Source: Oasisia sp. SBJ-2009
Lineage: Eukaryota > Annelida > Polychaeta > Sabellida > Siboglinidae
Assembly (NCBI GenBank): GCA_964017155.1
Contig: OZ024861.1
Span: 47,526,513-47,590,512, forward strand
Length of the DNA: 64,000 nucleotides
Reading direction: 5' to 3'
Under the pieces are notes generated by a model. It had not been told where the DNA came from, made no database searches, and saw nothing but the letters and a program-made list of their open reading frames with translations. Shown here in pieces: positions 47,480 through 58,700 of this stretch; within the stretch, counting starts at the first letter, position 1, and every line of letters begins with the position of its first letter. A program made the translations under genes and the position numbers.

Positions 47480-48570
47480 GCATTGCATTGCACTGCACTG
47501 CACTGCACTGCACTGCACTGCACTGCACTGCACTGCACTGCACTGCACTGCACTGCACTGCACTGCACTGCACTGCGCTGCGCTGCACCGCACCGCACCG
47601 CGCCGCACTGCACTGCACTCCACTGCACTCCACTGCACTCCACTCCACTCCACTCCACTCCACTCCACTCCACTCCACTCCACTCCACTCCACTCCACTC
47701 CACTCCACTCCACTCCACTCCACTCCACTCCACTCCACTCCACTCCACTCCACTCCACTCCACTCCACTCCACTCCACTCCACTCCACTCCACTCCACTC
47801 CACTGCATTATATTCCATGGCACTGCATTTCGTTGCAATGCATTGCAATGCATTGCGTTGCGTTGCGTTGCGTTGCGTTGCGTTGCGTTGCGTTGCGTTG
47901 CGTTGCGTTGCGTTGCGTTGCGTTGCGTTGCGTTGCGTTGCGTTGCGTTGCGTTGCGTTGCGTTGCGTTGCGTTGCGTTGCGTTGCGTTGCGTTGCGTTG
48001 CGTTGCGTTGCGTTGCGTTGCGTTGCGTTGCGTTGCGTTGCGTTGCGTTGCGTTGCGTTGCGTTGCGTTGCGTTGCGTTGCGTTGCGTTGCGTTGCGTTG
48101 CGTTGCGTTGCGTTGCGTTGCGTTGCGTTGCGTTGCGTTGCGTTGCGTTGCGTTGCGTTGCGTTGCGTTGCGTTGCGTTGCGTTGCGTTGCGTTGCGTTG
48201 CGTTGCGTTGCGTTGCGTTGCGTTGCGTTGCGTTGCGTTGCGTTGCGTTGCGTTGCGTTGCGTTGCGTTGCGTTGCGTTGCGTTGCGTTGCGTTGCGTTG
48301 CGTTGCGTTGCGTTGCGTTGCGTTGCGTTGCGTTGCGTTGCGTTGCGTTGCGTTGCGTTGCGTTGCGTTGCGTTGCGTTGCGTTGCGTTGCGTTGCGTTG
48401 CGTTGCGTTGCGTTGCGTTGCGTTGCGTTGCGTTGCGTTGCGTTGCGTTGCGTTGCGTTGCGTTGCGTTGCGTTGCGTTGCGTTGCGTTGCGTTGCGTTG
48501 CGTTGCGTTGCGTTGCGTTGCGTTGCGTTGCGTTGCGTTGCGTTGCGTTGCGTTGCGTTGCGTTGCGTTG
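47480..48570. repeat. Compound pentamer array: CACTG, CACTC, TTGCG blocks
   Basis: Blocks in order: ATTGC/CACTG (to about 47573), a mixed CGCTG/CACCG zone (to about 47630), CACTC (to about 47804), a short mixed zone with ATTCC and ATGCA, then about 143 perfect TTGCG units (47853-48570). Period 5 holds throughout while the motif changes. All frames on both strands stay open over long distances; this is not protein coding. Confidence 0.97.
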
Positions 48571-48589
48571 ATTTGCCTAGAATCCTTAG

Positions 48590-48730
48590 ATCATCCTGCC
48601 CTTCGATCATCGTGCTTTCTATGTTGCAACGTCAACAATTTGGAATCAACTCCCTATTACGATTAAATCCTCTGAAACTATAAACACCTTTCGTGAAAAG
48701 CTGAAAACGTATTTGCTTGAAATTTCTTAA
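48590..48730 (+). pseudogene. LINE ORF2 C-terminal end
   Basis: Codes FYVATSTIWNQLPITIKSSE, then INTFREKLKTYLLEIS and a stop: the usual end of LINE ORF2 (WN.LP..I......F...LKTYL). It begins right after the TTGCG array, so the array may have replaced or grown from its upstream part. Confidence 0.75.
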
Positions 48731-48833
48731 CCACCATAAATGTTCGGCTGTTCCATGCTCCAATGTCAACCTTTGCCTGTCCCGTGTATGCTTAGCTAAA
48801 TTACTTTGTTCGGTGCGCCTCTCCCTCCCTCTA

Positions 48834-48991
<158 letters not shown>

Positions 48992-49126
48992 CGCTATAGA
49001 AGTTTTACCATTATTGTTATTACTTCTCGAGCTGCTCAACAAATACGACATCAAAACGGATAAATACAGGCAGCGAACGATCCAAAACCGTCGCATTAAC
49101 CACAAACAATTAGTATTTCAACAGAT

Positions 49127-50115
49127 ATGCCACTAACAGTTTCCAAGTGCATGTGCCTATGCGCGTCCGGATTTGCTCGTCAATTAACCATCCAAATTCG
49201 CGTTTGCAGGGATTGTCTCCAATATGTCTGCCTTTGGTTGAAAAACAGTAAATTAAAGCTAAATGTAGATAGGACCGAATTTCTCATCATTGGTACCTCA
49301 ACGCAGCGTGCAAAATTCGATGGCTTTTTCCAGACACATATTATGAGTCAGAGTACCACACCTGCCCCTCAGTTTTAAATCTCGGAGTAACGTTTGATGA
49401 TAACTTCAATTTCAAACAACATATATTGAAAAAATGCCTTTGCTGTTTTTACCATATCCGCGATCTTCGCCGTATTCGCCGGTTTATATCACTTTTCATT
49501 GCTAAAACCAGTAAGAAGCATACTTGACTACTGCAATTCTGTCCTTTACAATACTGCAAACAAAGATATAGCAAAACTTCAGCGTGTCCAAATTTTGTAG
49601 CAAGGGTTCGCGTTCTCCTAGTTTATCTCGCTCAGTGCCGCTTCTAAAATAAAAGCATTGGCGCCCTGTGCACTATCGCATTATTTTCAAATTTTTATAT
49701 AATAGCCTATCAAGCACTGTCATCTACACAACCAGCATATCTAAATTCGATGCTAATTCCACATGAAATTCCAGGCAGCTACGCTCAACCAGTAGTAACC
49801 GTCTTTACATTCCTCGGATGAAAACGAAAACTGAGACACGAGCTTTCTCGGTTGCCGCACCAACTGTGTGGAATTCGCTTCCTGCCAGTGTTAAATCAGA
49901 AGGTAATATAATTTCATTCCGCCGACGTATAAAAACCTATCTCTTTAATGCTGTTTATCCTCCTTAGCCTCCTAGCTTCTTCATCTATCCATTGACGACT
50001 CACGCATTGTTTTACGATTACGAGTTTGCTTAATCCCTTGGTTTTGTCGCGCCACTGAGCTTGATCTTCGATGGTATTGGCCCAGAAGAGGTCATTATTA
50101 TTATTATTATTAGTG
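49127..50115 (+). pseudogene. LINE reverse transcriptase 3' fragment
   Basis: Reads CLWLKNSKLKLNVDRTEFLI, then across a frame change NLGVTFDDNFNFKQHILKKC, HIRDLRRIRRF, LDYCNSVLYNTANKDIAKLQ, and finally TVWNSLPASVKSEG and FRRRIKTYLFNAV before a stop and a (TTA)n tail at about 50095-50115. Several frameshifts. The order is that of the part after RT motif C of a CR1/RTE-like LINE. Confidence 0.82.
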
Positions 50116-51038
50116 TTTGCTACGTATTATTAATATGTACTCTGTATTATGTTACCATTCATTTATTATGGTTTGTCCATTGATGTTGAGTAGCCCATCA
50201 CGTCATGTATCGATGGTTGGTGTTTTTGTTATTTCTGTATATACAGCAATAATATTTCGTTGGTTGGTGGGTTGCCTATTTACTGAATACTGTTAGTTCA
50301 CCAATGTTAGGGATTTAGCCCAATTTTTACATTGTACAATATTTTGTTGGGATCGCATACCTCAACCTTCCTCTTTGTACATCTATGTTTATGACTAATC
50401 AACTTTGTAATTATGCCCCTATTATGGCACGTATAACATATTGTGATTGTCACTCACTCCCATATAGTGGCTCTTCGGCATTCGCTGCGTGTGATTTATC
50501 TAATAAATGGAATGTCAGTTTTTCACAGATAGAGAAGTTTTTCAGTTATGACTGATATGTACAGAAACTAGATCAGGCTCCTCGCCAGTTTAAGATTAAG
50601 AGTATTTGAAACAAGTAGTTAGATTAATTAGCAAGACATGAGACGCATGCGAATATTATAATACACAAAACCGTTCAAGCCAGTGAATATAAGTTTAATC
50701 TTAAATAGTTTTATTATTATTATTGTATTATCCTATTTAGAATAAGCTTTTTTCCAACTCGGTCTGAAAGCCAATCAGCATCTCTACCCTATTCTGTGGT
50801 TTGACCGCCCTGTCGGACACATCGGCAGCCCATAAATATACCAGGCGGAGTTCAGGGGCTGAAAAGCGCTGCCACCTCACGAGGCTAACTTGGAAAATGA
50901 CGGTAGCCAACTTTGAAAGGGAAACATTATCGCGTATGTTGTCAACTTTTAAAATGTTACCCTTGCAGGCGATTGAATGCACGCAATTTACTTAGTGGCA
51001 TTTATTGACAAACATTACGAATTTTCTAAATTGTGCAG
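50116..51038 (+). repeat. C1GALT1 intron-1 3' block of copy C
   Basis: Matches 41580-42360 of gene B with a short insert at about 50440-50570, ending in the acceptor AATTGTGCAG at 51038. No exon 1 lies between this block and gene B. Confidence 0.78.
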
Positions 51039-51832
51039 ATAGGTTCAAAGTGGGACGTTCAAATGTAAATTGTGACACGGGTTTTATTGTAACAGTTCAC
51101 GCATTCACTGAGACGAGGTGTAGCCAGCACTGGAATCATGTCGACACATCTGCTGTCATTAACAGTTATCCTGTCTAAATTTCAGACGAGGCCTCGTCGG
51201 AACCGGACCTCTACAATCGGGTGCGCGTACTGTGCTGGGTGATGACGTCAGAGAAGAACCTCTACACGAAGGCTGTACACGTGCGCGCCACGTGGACGCG
51301 TCGATGCAACACAGTGTTGTTCGCGAGCGAGCACAAAGACGCCAGATTTCCAACGATCGACATCAACGTGAAACCGGGCAGACACCATCTGACAATGAAA
51401 ACGATGACGACGTTCGATTACGTCTATAAACACCATTATAACGACGCTGATTGGTTCATGAAGGCAGATGACGACACATATGTCTTCGTTGAGAATCTCC
51501 GCTACTTCCTGTCGTCACAAACCGCATCCGAGCCGGTGTATTTCGGATACAAATATATGCATGCGATGAAACAGGGGTACAACGGCGGTGGACCAGGATA
51601 CGTAGTCAGTCGGGAAGGGCTACGAAGGTTCGCTGCCAGAGAGAAAGGTTTATGCGATGACGATCTCGGCGCTGAAGACATCAAGTTCGGAAGATGCATG
51701 CAACTTTTGGGGGTGAAAATTGGCAGGACCATGGACCCAATGGATCGTAGACGATTCCACATAACCCCAGCTATACTCTCGCCCAGCTTGTTGGAACATG
51801 GAAACTACACTGGAAAGGATGGCGCTCTTGGC
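51039..51832 (+). pseudogene. C1GALT1: C1GALT1-like copy C, exon 2 with in-frame stop
   Basis: Full-length exon 2 (794 bases) between AATTGTGCAG and donor GTAAGT, but GAA of the YPVEIS codons is TAA at 51176-51178, 46 codons into the exon. Downstream the catalytic part is undamaged: LCWVMTS, TRRCNTVLFAS, ADWFMKADDDTYVF, GGGPGYVVSREGL, EDIKFGRC. An internal Met would miss the membrane anchor. Without exon 1 and with this stop it is probably a recent pseudogene, unless transcripts start or splice after the stop. Confidence 0.88.
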
Positions 51833-51906
51833 GTAAGTTATGACCTGTTCTCATAGGTAGCGCCTGGGTCACGATAACGTCATTTAAAAAGAATTATTTA
51901 CTAATA

Positions 51907-54746
51907 GTGGAGTCGCATCGGTCAAAATGTTAATGGAATCGTGACACGCTGGGCCTAAGCACCAAATTTGGCACAGTTTTCCCTTAGAACCATATACAAC
52001 TCTTTAGAGGGGGGCTGCCCGATTTTAAAGGTCAAAGATCAATCATATTGTTCAATATGTCGAGATTTTAATGATATTTGTAAATGTTTTCGAAAGCTCA
52101 TTTAATAACGGACCCATATCTTTCCATGAGATTCAAAATCCAAAAATCCATAAATTCAAAACAGCCGACAAATTTGCAAATATATAAATATCGTTATTCT
52201 TTGCCACAGCAATTTTCACAATGTGTCCAAAACACATATTTTGCACACAGATACCTTTTGGACAAATACAACTTATGAGATGGGGATTCCCGGATTTAAA
52301 TGTAAAATTCAAGGTCAGACGAAGGTAAAAAAAACAAATATTTCATAATTCCACTTTTATCATAATACTAACACTATAACAATGTTTATATTTCGGAAGG
52401 TTGCAAGAGACGTGTATGGCTGCAAAACTCTATCTATTTTATATTTTGTACTTTATACAATTTGCATAAATTCAAAATGGCTGCCAATATGCTCAAAACT
52501 GATTATTATAATTGCAATGTGCACACGTTGCTGCACGCGTGTACTATGACATTGGGTACCGATACATAGTGCACATCTACATGTACATTCTTAGAGGCAG
52601 TTACAGTTACCCAGTTAATTAAATAATTAACTCACTTAGCTACATTGCTAACCAATTCCTCACGCGCACCCGCTTCAAAGTCCGCGGCAGAGACAGAGTG
52701 CTGTGCATGTGAGCCCGGCGGTCTTACATCTGGCTTTCTTCACTTAAGTGGGTTCAGTCTGTATCAAAATTTGTCATTTCAAGCTTACACTAAGCCTATA
52801 AGAAACAATTTTTATGTTTAAATAAACCTTTGTAGGCTCTATGAAAGAGCAGTATTCAAAATACGTCAAGTGTTCGATGGTGTTGCGATAGTGCATCCGT
52901 GCCACTCGACAACACAGAAACGTTCGGTGAATACAGTAAGACTCTCTTCATTCCCTGCACTGAAAGACAACTACAAGGCTGTTCTATGTTTGACATCGTC
53001 TGGGACACGTACCGACCAGACAGCTTGAAAGCCACAAGCCGAGGGAAAGGCACACGCAGAAACGTGTTGCCAATGTACTTTCCGGGGTTCTTACAACATG
53101 CCACAAACAATGAAGAACTGTTCAATCTTCCGAAGGAAGAAGTAGTCAATCATGAATACCCACCAATTAAACATGTGGACACTACAAATGGTTCACATGT
53201 AAAGTTGATTCGTGCTGACATATTGATGTCGGCGAATGACCACCAAGAGACAGAGAGCAGAATATGTCTATAATATTATGTAGATGATGCACTGAATGAG
53301 GGGGCAACTACTGTTCTCGTCGGAACCGTAGACACATATGTGGTTGTCATTTTAGTTGGAATCTTTCATGATCTTGCCCAGCACCATCCAGGAATGCAGT
53401 TATGGGTCGACTTTGGCACAGGGAAGCACTTCCGCTACTACCGTATCAACTCAATATGCCCAGAACTTGGGGAGGAAATAGCTCATGCATTTCCCTTGTT
53501 CGCTCCTTCTCGGTTTCTAATGCAACATCTCAATTCAGCGGTAAAGGTAAAAGGTCAGCGTGGAAAGCATGGAAAACATATCCGGCAGCCACTACTGGGT
53601 TCACCAGCGCGTCTCAGGGTGGATTTGTTCCTTTGGAATTTACATTTGCAGCATTTAGACTGATTGAGCAATTTACATGTATCATGTACGAGAGTACGAC
53701 ATCTTATGACAGGGCGAACGATCTTCGACAAGAAGCCAGAATCTGGAGTAATAGCCTGAAGCCTATCACAGCTGCAGCCAACCCTGAAGGTTTTGGATGG
53801 ACATGGGAAGACACCGGATGGCGTCCATTCTGGAGAACTCTACCGGCTGCCAATGTAGGTTGTAGAGAACTGTGGTTGCTGACCCACTTGTATTGTGCGA
53901 AGAAATGCAGATGCAAGACCGCCGGGCTCACACGCACAGCACTCTGTCTCTGCCGCGGACTTTGTGAAAGTCACGAACAAGCTCATTGTAGCGGCATGTG
54001 AGGAATTGGTTAGCAATGGAGGTATGAATTAATTATTTAATTAACTGAGTCAGTGTGACTGCCTCTAAGAATGTAGATGTGCTCTACGTATCGGTACCCA
54101 ATGCTACAATACAGCTACGTCTGCACATGGCAATTATAATAATACGTTTTGGCATATTGGCAGCCATTTTGAATTTATGCAAATTGTATAAAGTAATACA
54201 AATATAATAGAGTTTTGCTGCCATAAACGCCTCCTGTAATCTTCCGAAATACAAAAATTGTTATAGTGCTATTAGATGATAAAATTGGAATTATGAAATA
54301 TTTTGTTTCTGACCTTCATCTGACCTTGACCTTATATCCGGACAGCCCCATTTCAAAACGTTGTATATATCCATAAGATATATGTTTGCAAAATATGTGT
54401 TTTGGATCCTTTGTGAAAATGGCTTTAATAAAGAATAACGATATTTACATATTTGCTAATTTGTCGGGCATTTTTAATTTATACAAATTAGATAATCATC
54501 CCATTGAAAGATGTTGGTCCGAAAATAAAGGAGCTCTTGAAGACATTTTAAAATTTCATTAAAATCTAGAGATATCGGAGAATATGATTATATAATTACT
54601 GATCTTTGACCTTGACCTGACCTTGACCTTGGTCTTTAAAATCGGGGAGCCTCCTCTAAAAAGTGTTATATCATCCTAAGGTACTACTGTGCCAAATTAG
54701 GTGCTTTGGCCAAGCGTGTCACGATCATACCCCTAAGCGACTGCAC
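51907..54746 (+). mobile_element. 2.84-kb DNA transposon with long TIRs and 4-bp TSD
   Basis: Sits in intron 2 of copy C. Ends read GTGGAGTCGCATCGG (left) and, inverted, GTGCAGTCGCTTAGG (right). AATA stands on both sides (51903-51906 and 54747-54750), and the other copies show the uninterrupted intron, so the 4-bp target duplication is credible. The inverted repeats extend about 830-850 bp on each side (to about 52745 and from about 53890), diverged by many substitutions. The right one overlaps the 3' end of the coding region, so the left arm contains an inverted copy of that coding end. Confidence 0.82.
52880..54001 (+). pseudogene. XPG/FEN-like (PIN-fold) transposon protein, broken
   Basis: Pieces in order: MFDIVWDTYRPDSLKATSRG (52987-), ELFNLPKEEVVNHEYPP, a stop, then DDALNEGATTVLVGTVDTYV, LWVDFGTGKHFRYYRINSIC, and after a frame change FSGKGKRSAWKAWKTYP, FAAFRLIEQFTCIMY, and a Cys-rich end (CRELWLLTHLYCAKKCRCKT, ALCLCRGLC). 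The order and motifs match the - strand protein at 23234-25376: a FD.Y..S.K segment, T.DT.VVVL, G.GK, C-terminal CXC-like cluster. The GCDT motif is lost (SNATS). A relic of the element's own nuclease gene. Confidence 0.66.
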
Positions 54747-55142
54747 AATAAATAACACGACTTGTTACTGATGTATTCATGTAGAACTATTAATGTTCTG
54801 GCTGTCTATAACCTTTTAATTTGCTATTGTGATACAACACAATTGTTACATGGATCTGCCATTATCTTTTATTAAATACAATTTAATCAAAAATACTGAA
54901 ATATGGCTGTTTTATAAAACTCAATAATAAAAAACATTATTTGGCTGCCATTTTCATGGCAACAAACTATCTAAACATTTTGAAAAAGCCTCACTTTCGT
55001 CTTTTTGTATTTTTTATACACACACATAATTTCAATTGTTATGGTATAAAAAAAACTCACCCAAACCCCCAAATGATGACGCCGATTTAGCCATAGCATT
55101 TCTGACAAATACATCAATATCATACAGGCGTGCTCTGTTGTT

Positions 55143-56150
55143 TGAGTTATAGCAATATGACGTCTTCTTACCTTCCTATTGCAGCAGCTTATAGCAATAT
55201 GATATTTTCTTGCCTTCCTGTTGCAGAAGCTTATAGCAATATGATGTATTCTTGCCTTCCTATTGCAGCAGCTTATAGCAATATGATGTCTTCTTACCTT
55301 CCTATTGCAGCAGCTTATAGCAATATGATGACTTGTTACCTTCCAATTGCAGCAGCTTATAGCAATATGATGTCTTCTTACCTTCCTATTGCAGCAGCTT
55401 ATAGCAATATGACGTCTTCTTACCTTCCTATTGCAGCAGCTTATAGCAATATGATGTCTTCTTGCCTTCCTATTGCAGTAGCTTAAAGCAATATGATATT
55501 TTCTTGCCTTCCTGTTGCAGAACCTTATAACAATATGATGTATTCTTGCCTTCCTATTGCAGCAGCTTATAGCAATATGATGTCTTCTTACCTTCCTATT
55601 GCAGCAGCTTATAGCAATATGATGTCTTGTTACCTTCCAATTGCAGCAGCTTATAGCAATATGATGTCTTCTTACCTTCCTATTGCAGCAGCTTATAGCA
55701 ATATGACGTCTTCTTACCTTCCTATTGCAGCAGCTTATAGCAATATGATGTCTTCTTGCCTTCCTATTGCAGCAGCTTAAAGCAATATGATATTTTCTTG
55801 CCTTCCTGTTGCAGAACCTTATAACAATATGATGTATTCTTGCCTTCCTATTGCAGCAGCTTATAGCAATATGGTGTCTTCTTGCCTTCCTATTGCAGCA
55901 GCTTATAGCAATATGATGTCTTCTTGCCTTCCTATTGCAGAAGATTATAGCAATATGATGTCTTCTTGCCTTCCTATTGCAGAAGCTTATAGCAATATGG
56001 TGTCTTCTTACCTTCCTATTACAACAACTTATAACAATATGATGTCTTCTTGCCTTCCTATTACAGCAGCTTATAACAATATGATGTCTTACTGCCTTCC
56101 TATTACAACAGCTTATAGCAATATGATGTCGTCTTGCCTTCCTATTGCAG
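55143..56150 (+). repeat. 42-bp minisatellite made of 24 splice-acceptor units
   Basis: Twenty-four units, each ending ...CTTCCTATTGCAG or a near variant, at exact 42-base spacing from 55184 to 56150 with no indel. One unit equals the last 36 bases of intron 2 (TATAGCAATATGATG, pyrimidine tract, GCAG) plus six bases like the start of exon 3 (CAGCTT). Genes A, B and the copy at 379 have it once. Twenty-two units keep AG; units ending 56024 and 56108 read CAA. A seven-unit higher-order repeat (294 bp) is visible: units ending 55226, 55520 and 55814 share GATATTTTCTTGCC and CCTGTTGCAG. Confidence 0.96.
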
Positions 56151-56300
56151 CAACTTAATAGGCTCAGCACCTATACAATCGCGCTCCACAAGTTGCAGCC
56201 GTACCAAATGTATGCCATCGAGTATCTGGTGTACCACTTAAAGACATACGGCACGAGACATGCATATGAGAGGAAGAGGGAGCCTACAAGAAGGAACTGA
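56151..56300 (+). pseudogene. C1GALT1: C1GALT1-like copy C, exon 3
   Basis: Open 150-base exon after the last acceptor unit, coding QLNRLSTYTIALHKLQPYQM, AIEYLVYHLKTYG and the basic tail to TGA at 56298-56300. It is undamaged, but belongs to a copy with a stop in exon 2. Entering any upstream acceptor in phase 0 gives QLIAI and then TGA, so only the final acceptor produces this end. Confidence 0.85.
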
Positions 56301-56475
56301 ACGTTGCGCTGGCAGCATCGCCCGAGGTGAATGGAAATTCCTAAGAACTAGTATCGTTTGGCTGGCTCTAGTCCTCTGGGCGAGTAGATATTTTTCACGT
56401 AGTTTCCAACAACTTAAACGTTAGGAATTCATATGTATAGGAAAGGTGAGGCGAGGCGAGGTGAGTTAATGTCAG

Positions 56476-57785
56476 GTGCGGTGCGGTGCGGTGCGGTGCG
56501 GTGCGGTGCGGTGCGGTGCGGTGCGGTGCGGTGCGGTGCGGTGCGGTGCGGTGCGGTGCGGTGCGGTGCGGTGCGGTGCGGTGCGGTGCGGTGCGGTGCG
56601 GTGCGGTGCGGTGCGGTGCGGTGCGGTGCGGTGCGGTGCGGTGCGGTGCGGTGCGGTGCGGTGCGGTGCGGTGCGGTGCGGTGCGGTGCGGTGCGGTGCG
56701 GTGCGGTGCGGTGCGGTGCGGTGCGGTGCGGTGCGGTGCGGTGCGGTGCGGTGCGGTGCGGTGCGGTGCGGTGCGGTGCGGTGCGGTGCGGTGCGGTGCG
56801 GTGCGGTGCGGTGCGGTGCGGTGCGGTGCGGTGCGGTGCGGTGAGGTGAGGTGAGGTGAGGTGAGGTGAGGTGAGGTGAGGTGAGGTGAGGTGAGGTGAG
56901 GTGAGGTGAGGTGAGGTGAGGTGAGGTGAGGTGAGGTGAGGTGAGGTGAGGTGAGGTGAGGTGAGGTGAGGTGAGGTGAGGTGAGGTGAGGTGAGGTGAG
57001 GTGAGGTGAGGTGAGGTGAGGTGAGGTGAGGTGAGGTGAGGTGAGGTGAGGTGAGGTGAGGTGAGGTGAGGTGAGGTGAGGTGAGGTGAGGTGAGGTGAG
57101 GTGAGGTGAGGTGAGGTGAGGTGAGGTGAGGTGAGGTGAGGTGAGGTGAGGTGAGGTGAGGTGAGGTGAGGTGAGGTGAGGTGAGGTGAGGTGAGGTGAG
57201 GTGAGGTGAGGTGAGGTGAGGTGAGGTGAGGTGAGGTGAGGTGAGGTGAGGTGAGGTGAGGTGAGGTGAGGTGAGGTGAGGTGAGGTGAGGTGAGGTGAG
57301 GTGAGGTGAGGTGAGGTGAGGTGAGGTGAGGTGAGGTGAGGTGAGGTGAGGTGAGGTGAGGTGAGGTGAGGTGAGGTGAGGTGAGGTGAGGTGAGGTGAG
57401 GTGAGGTGAGGTGAGGTGAGGTGAGGTGAGGTGAGGTGAGGTGAGGTGAGGTGAGGTGAGGTGAGGTGAGGTGAGGTGAGGTGAGGTGAGGTGAGGTGAG
57501 GTGAGGTGAGGTGAGGTGAGGTGAGGTGAGGTGAGGTGAGGTGAGGTGAGGTGAGGTGAGGTGAGGTGAGGTGAGGTGAGGTGAGGTGAGGTGAGGTGAG
57601 GTGAGGTGAGGTGAGGTGAGGTGAGGTGAGGTGAGGTGAGGTGAGGTGAGGTGAAGTGAAGTGAAGTGAAGTGAAGTGAAGTGAAGTGAAGTGAAGTGAA
57701 GTGAAGTGAAGTGAAGTGAAGTGAAGTGAAGTGAAGTGAAGTGAAGTGAAGTGAAGTGAAGTGAAGTGAAGTGAAGTGAAGTGAG
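56476..57785. repeat. Three-block pentamer array GTGCG, GTGAG, GTGAA
   Basis: Seventy-three GTGCG units (56476-56840), 162 GTGAG units (56841-57650) and 26 GTGAA units (57651-57780), without a single visible error inside a block. The block borders are single-base motif changes (C to A, then G to A). Left flank as for the GAGGC array at 1437; right flank as for the GGGGT array at 45704. Confidence 0.98.
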
Positions 57786-58700
57786 GTAACTTTAGTTCCT
57801 CATCTATATCGATATGATAGAAGATAACATGAACTCCAGCGTATATAATAATACATATATAAAGGTTATAATTATAATACAGACAGTGCAGTAGTTTCTC
57901 GTAAATTACTTTTTAAATAAAAACTTCATAGGATACACCGGCATGATGGCATATAATTCTAATTATGTATAAACGTGATATCATATTTCAGAAAATAATA
58001 CCTCAACTATTTGTGAAGACATATTTCATATAACATAAAACGTAGAATATGAACTCACGAGATGCGCCACCTAGCAAGTAAGTGTGTCGTTTGTTAAATT
58101 GTGATTTCATACGTTGGCCAGGAGGAATAACGGTGAAAGAAAACACTAAAACAAATCTTCAGAAGACCTAGGTTTGAACATTCTCAGTTAGGTCATTTAC
58201 GTAATAAGTAAACCTCTCATACATAACAATTTATTAATTTACAACTGGTGTTTTTCCAACTCGCAAGAACATTGCCATAGTTCTATCTTCTCTGTAAGTA
58301 CTGCAACTTTACAAATTACCGGCTAATTGTTCTCATGTAACAATTTAAAAAGTCCCGGGGAAATGTCCTTTGCCAGAACAGACAGTTGTTTGAATGCATA
58401 TATCACAATATATCCATATTTCTATGGATCCCGTGCTAATATGTTCACGTCAAATGCTGTTTTGGAAGTGACTGAGGAAATCACAAATGCCAAGGGCAGT
58501 TAAAGCGTGATGTTGGTGGTTTATTGTCCTAAAAAAACAGTTGATATCATGAGATGCTTATAAAAAGTGTAGTGTTCGTGAAATAGCTAATGATTGAACT
58601 AGACGCCAACTTTCCAACCGGACACAGTATGTTTATTAACAGGCGTGTTTCGGAGTTCGTAGATGTTGCAAGGTTGGAGTCCCGCATTGCGGCATTCTAG
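57786..58700 (+). repeat. Duplicated block and 3'-flank piece after array
   Basis: The part to about 58430 aligns with 46140-46850; the part 58430-58690 aligns with the C1GALT1 3' flank (ATGTTCACGTCAAATGCTGT, GAGATGCTTA, TTCGTAGATGTTGCAAGG). It stops matching near 58690. Confidence 0.8.

Noticed and set aside
47468..48683. Very long open frames (up to about 400 aa) on both strands, Cys/Arg/Thr/Gln-rich
   Set aside because: They are translations of pentamer arrays; a 5-mer without stop codons stays open in all frames. The same applies to frames at 1-333, 1341-1795, 44927-45264, 45671-46258 and 56433-56854.
55143..56150. Regular 42-bp repeats as a possible CRISPR array
   Set aside because: There are no unique spacers; the units are head to tail, and the context is a eukaryotic intron.
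54971..56170. 399-aa antisense frame with CCNRKARRHHIAIS repeats
   Set aside because: It is the reverse of the 42-bp acceptor minisatellite; 42 is a multiple of three, so a stop-free unit repeats in frame. No independent coding evidence.
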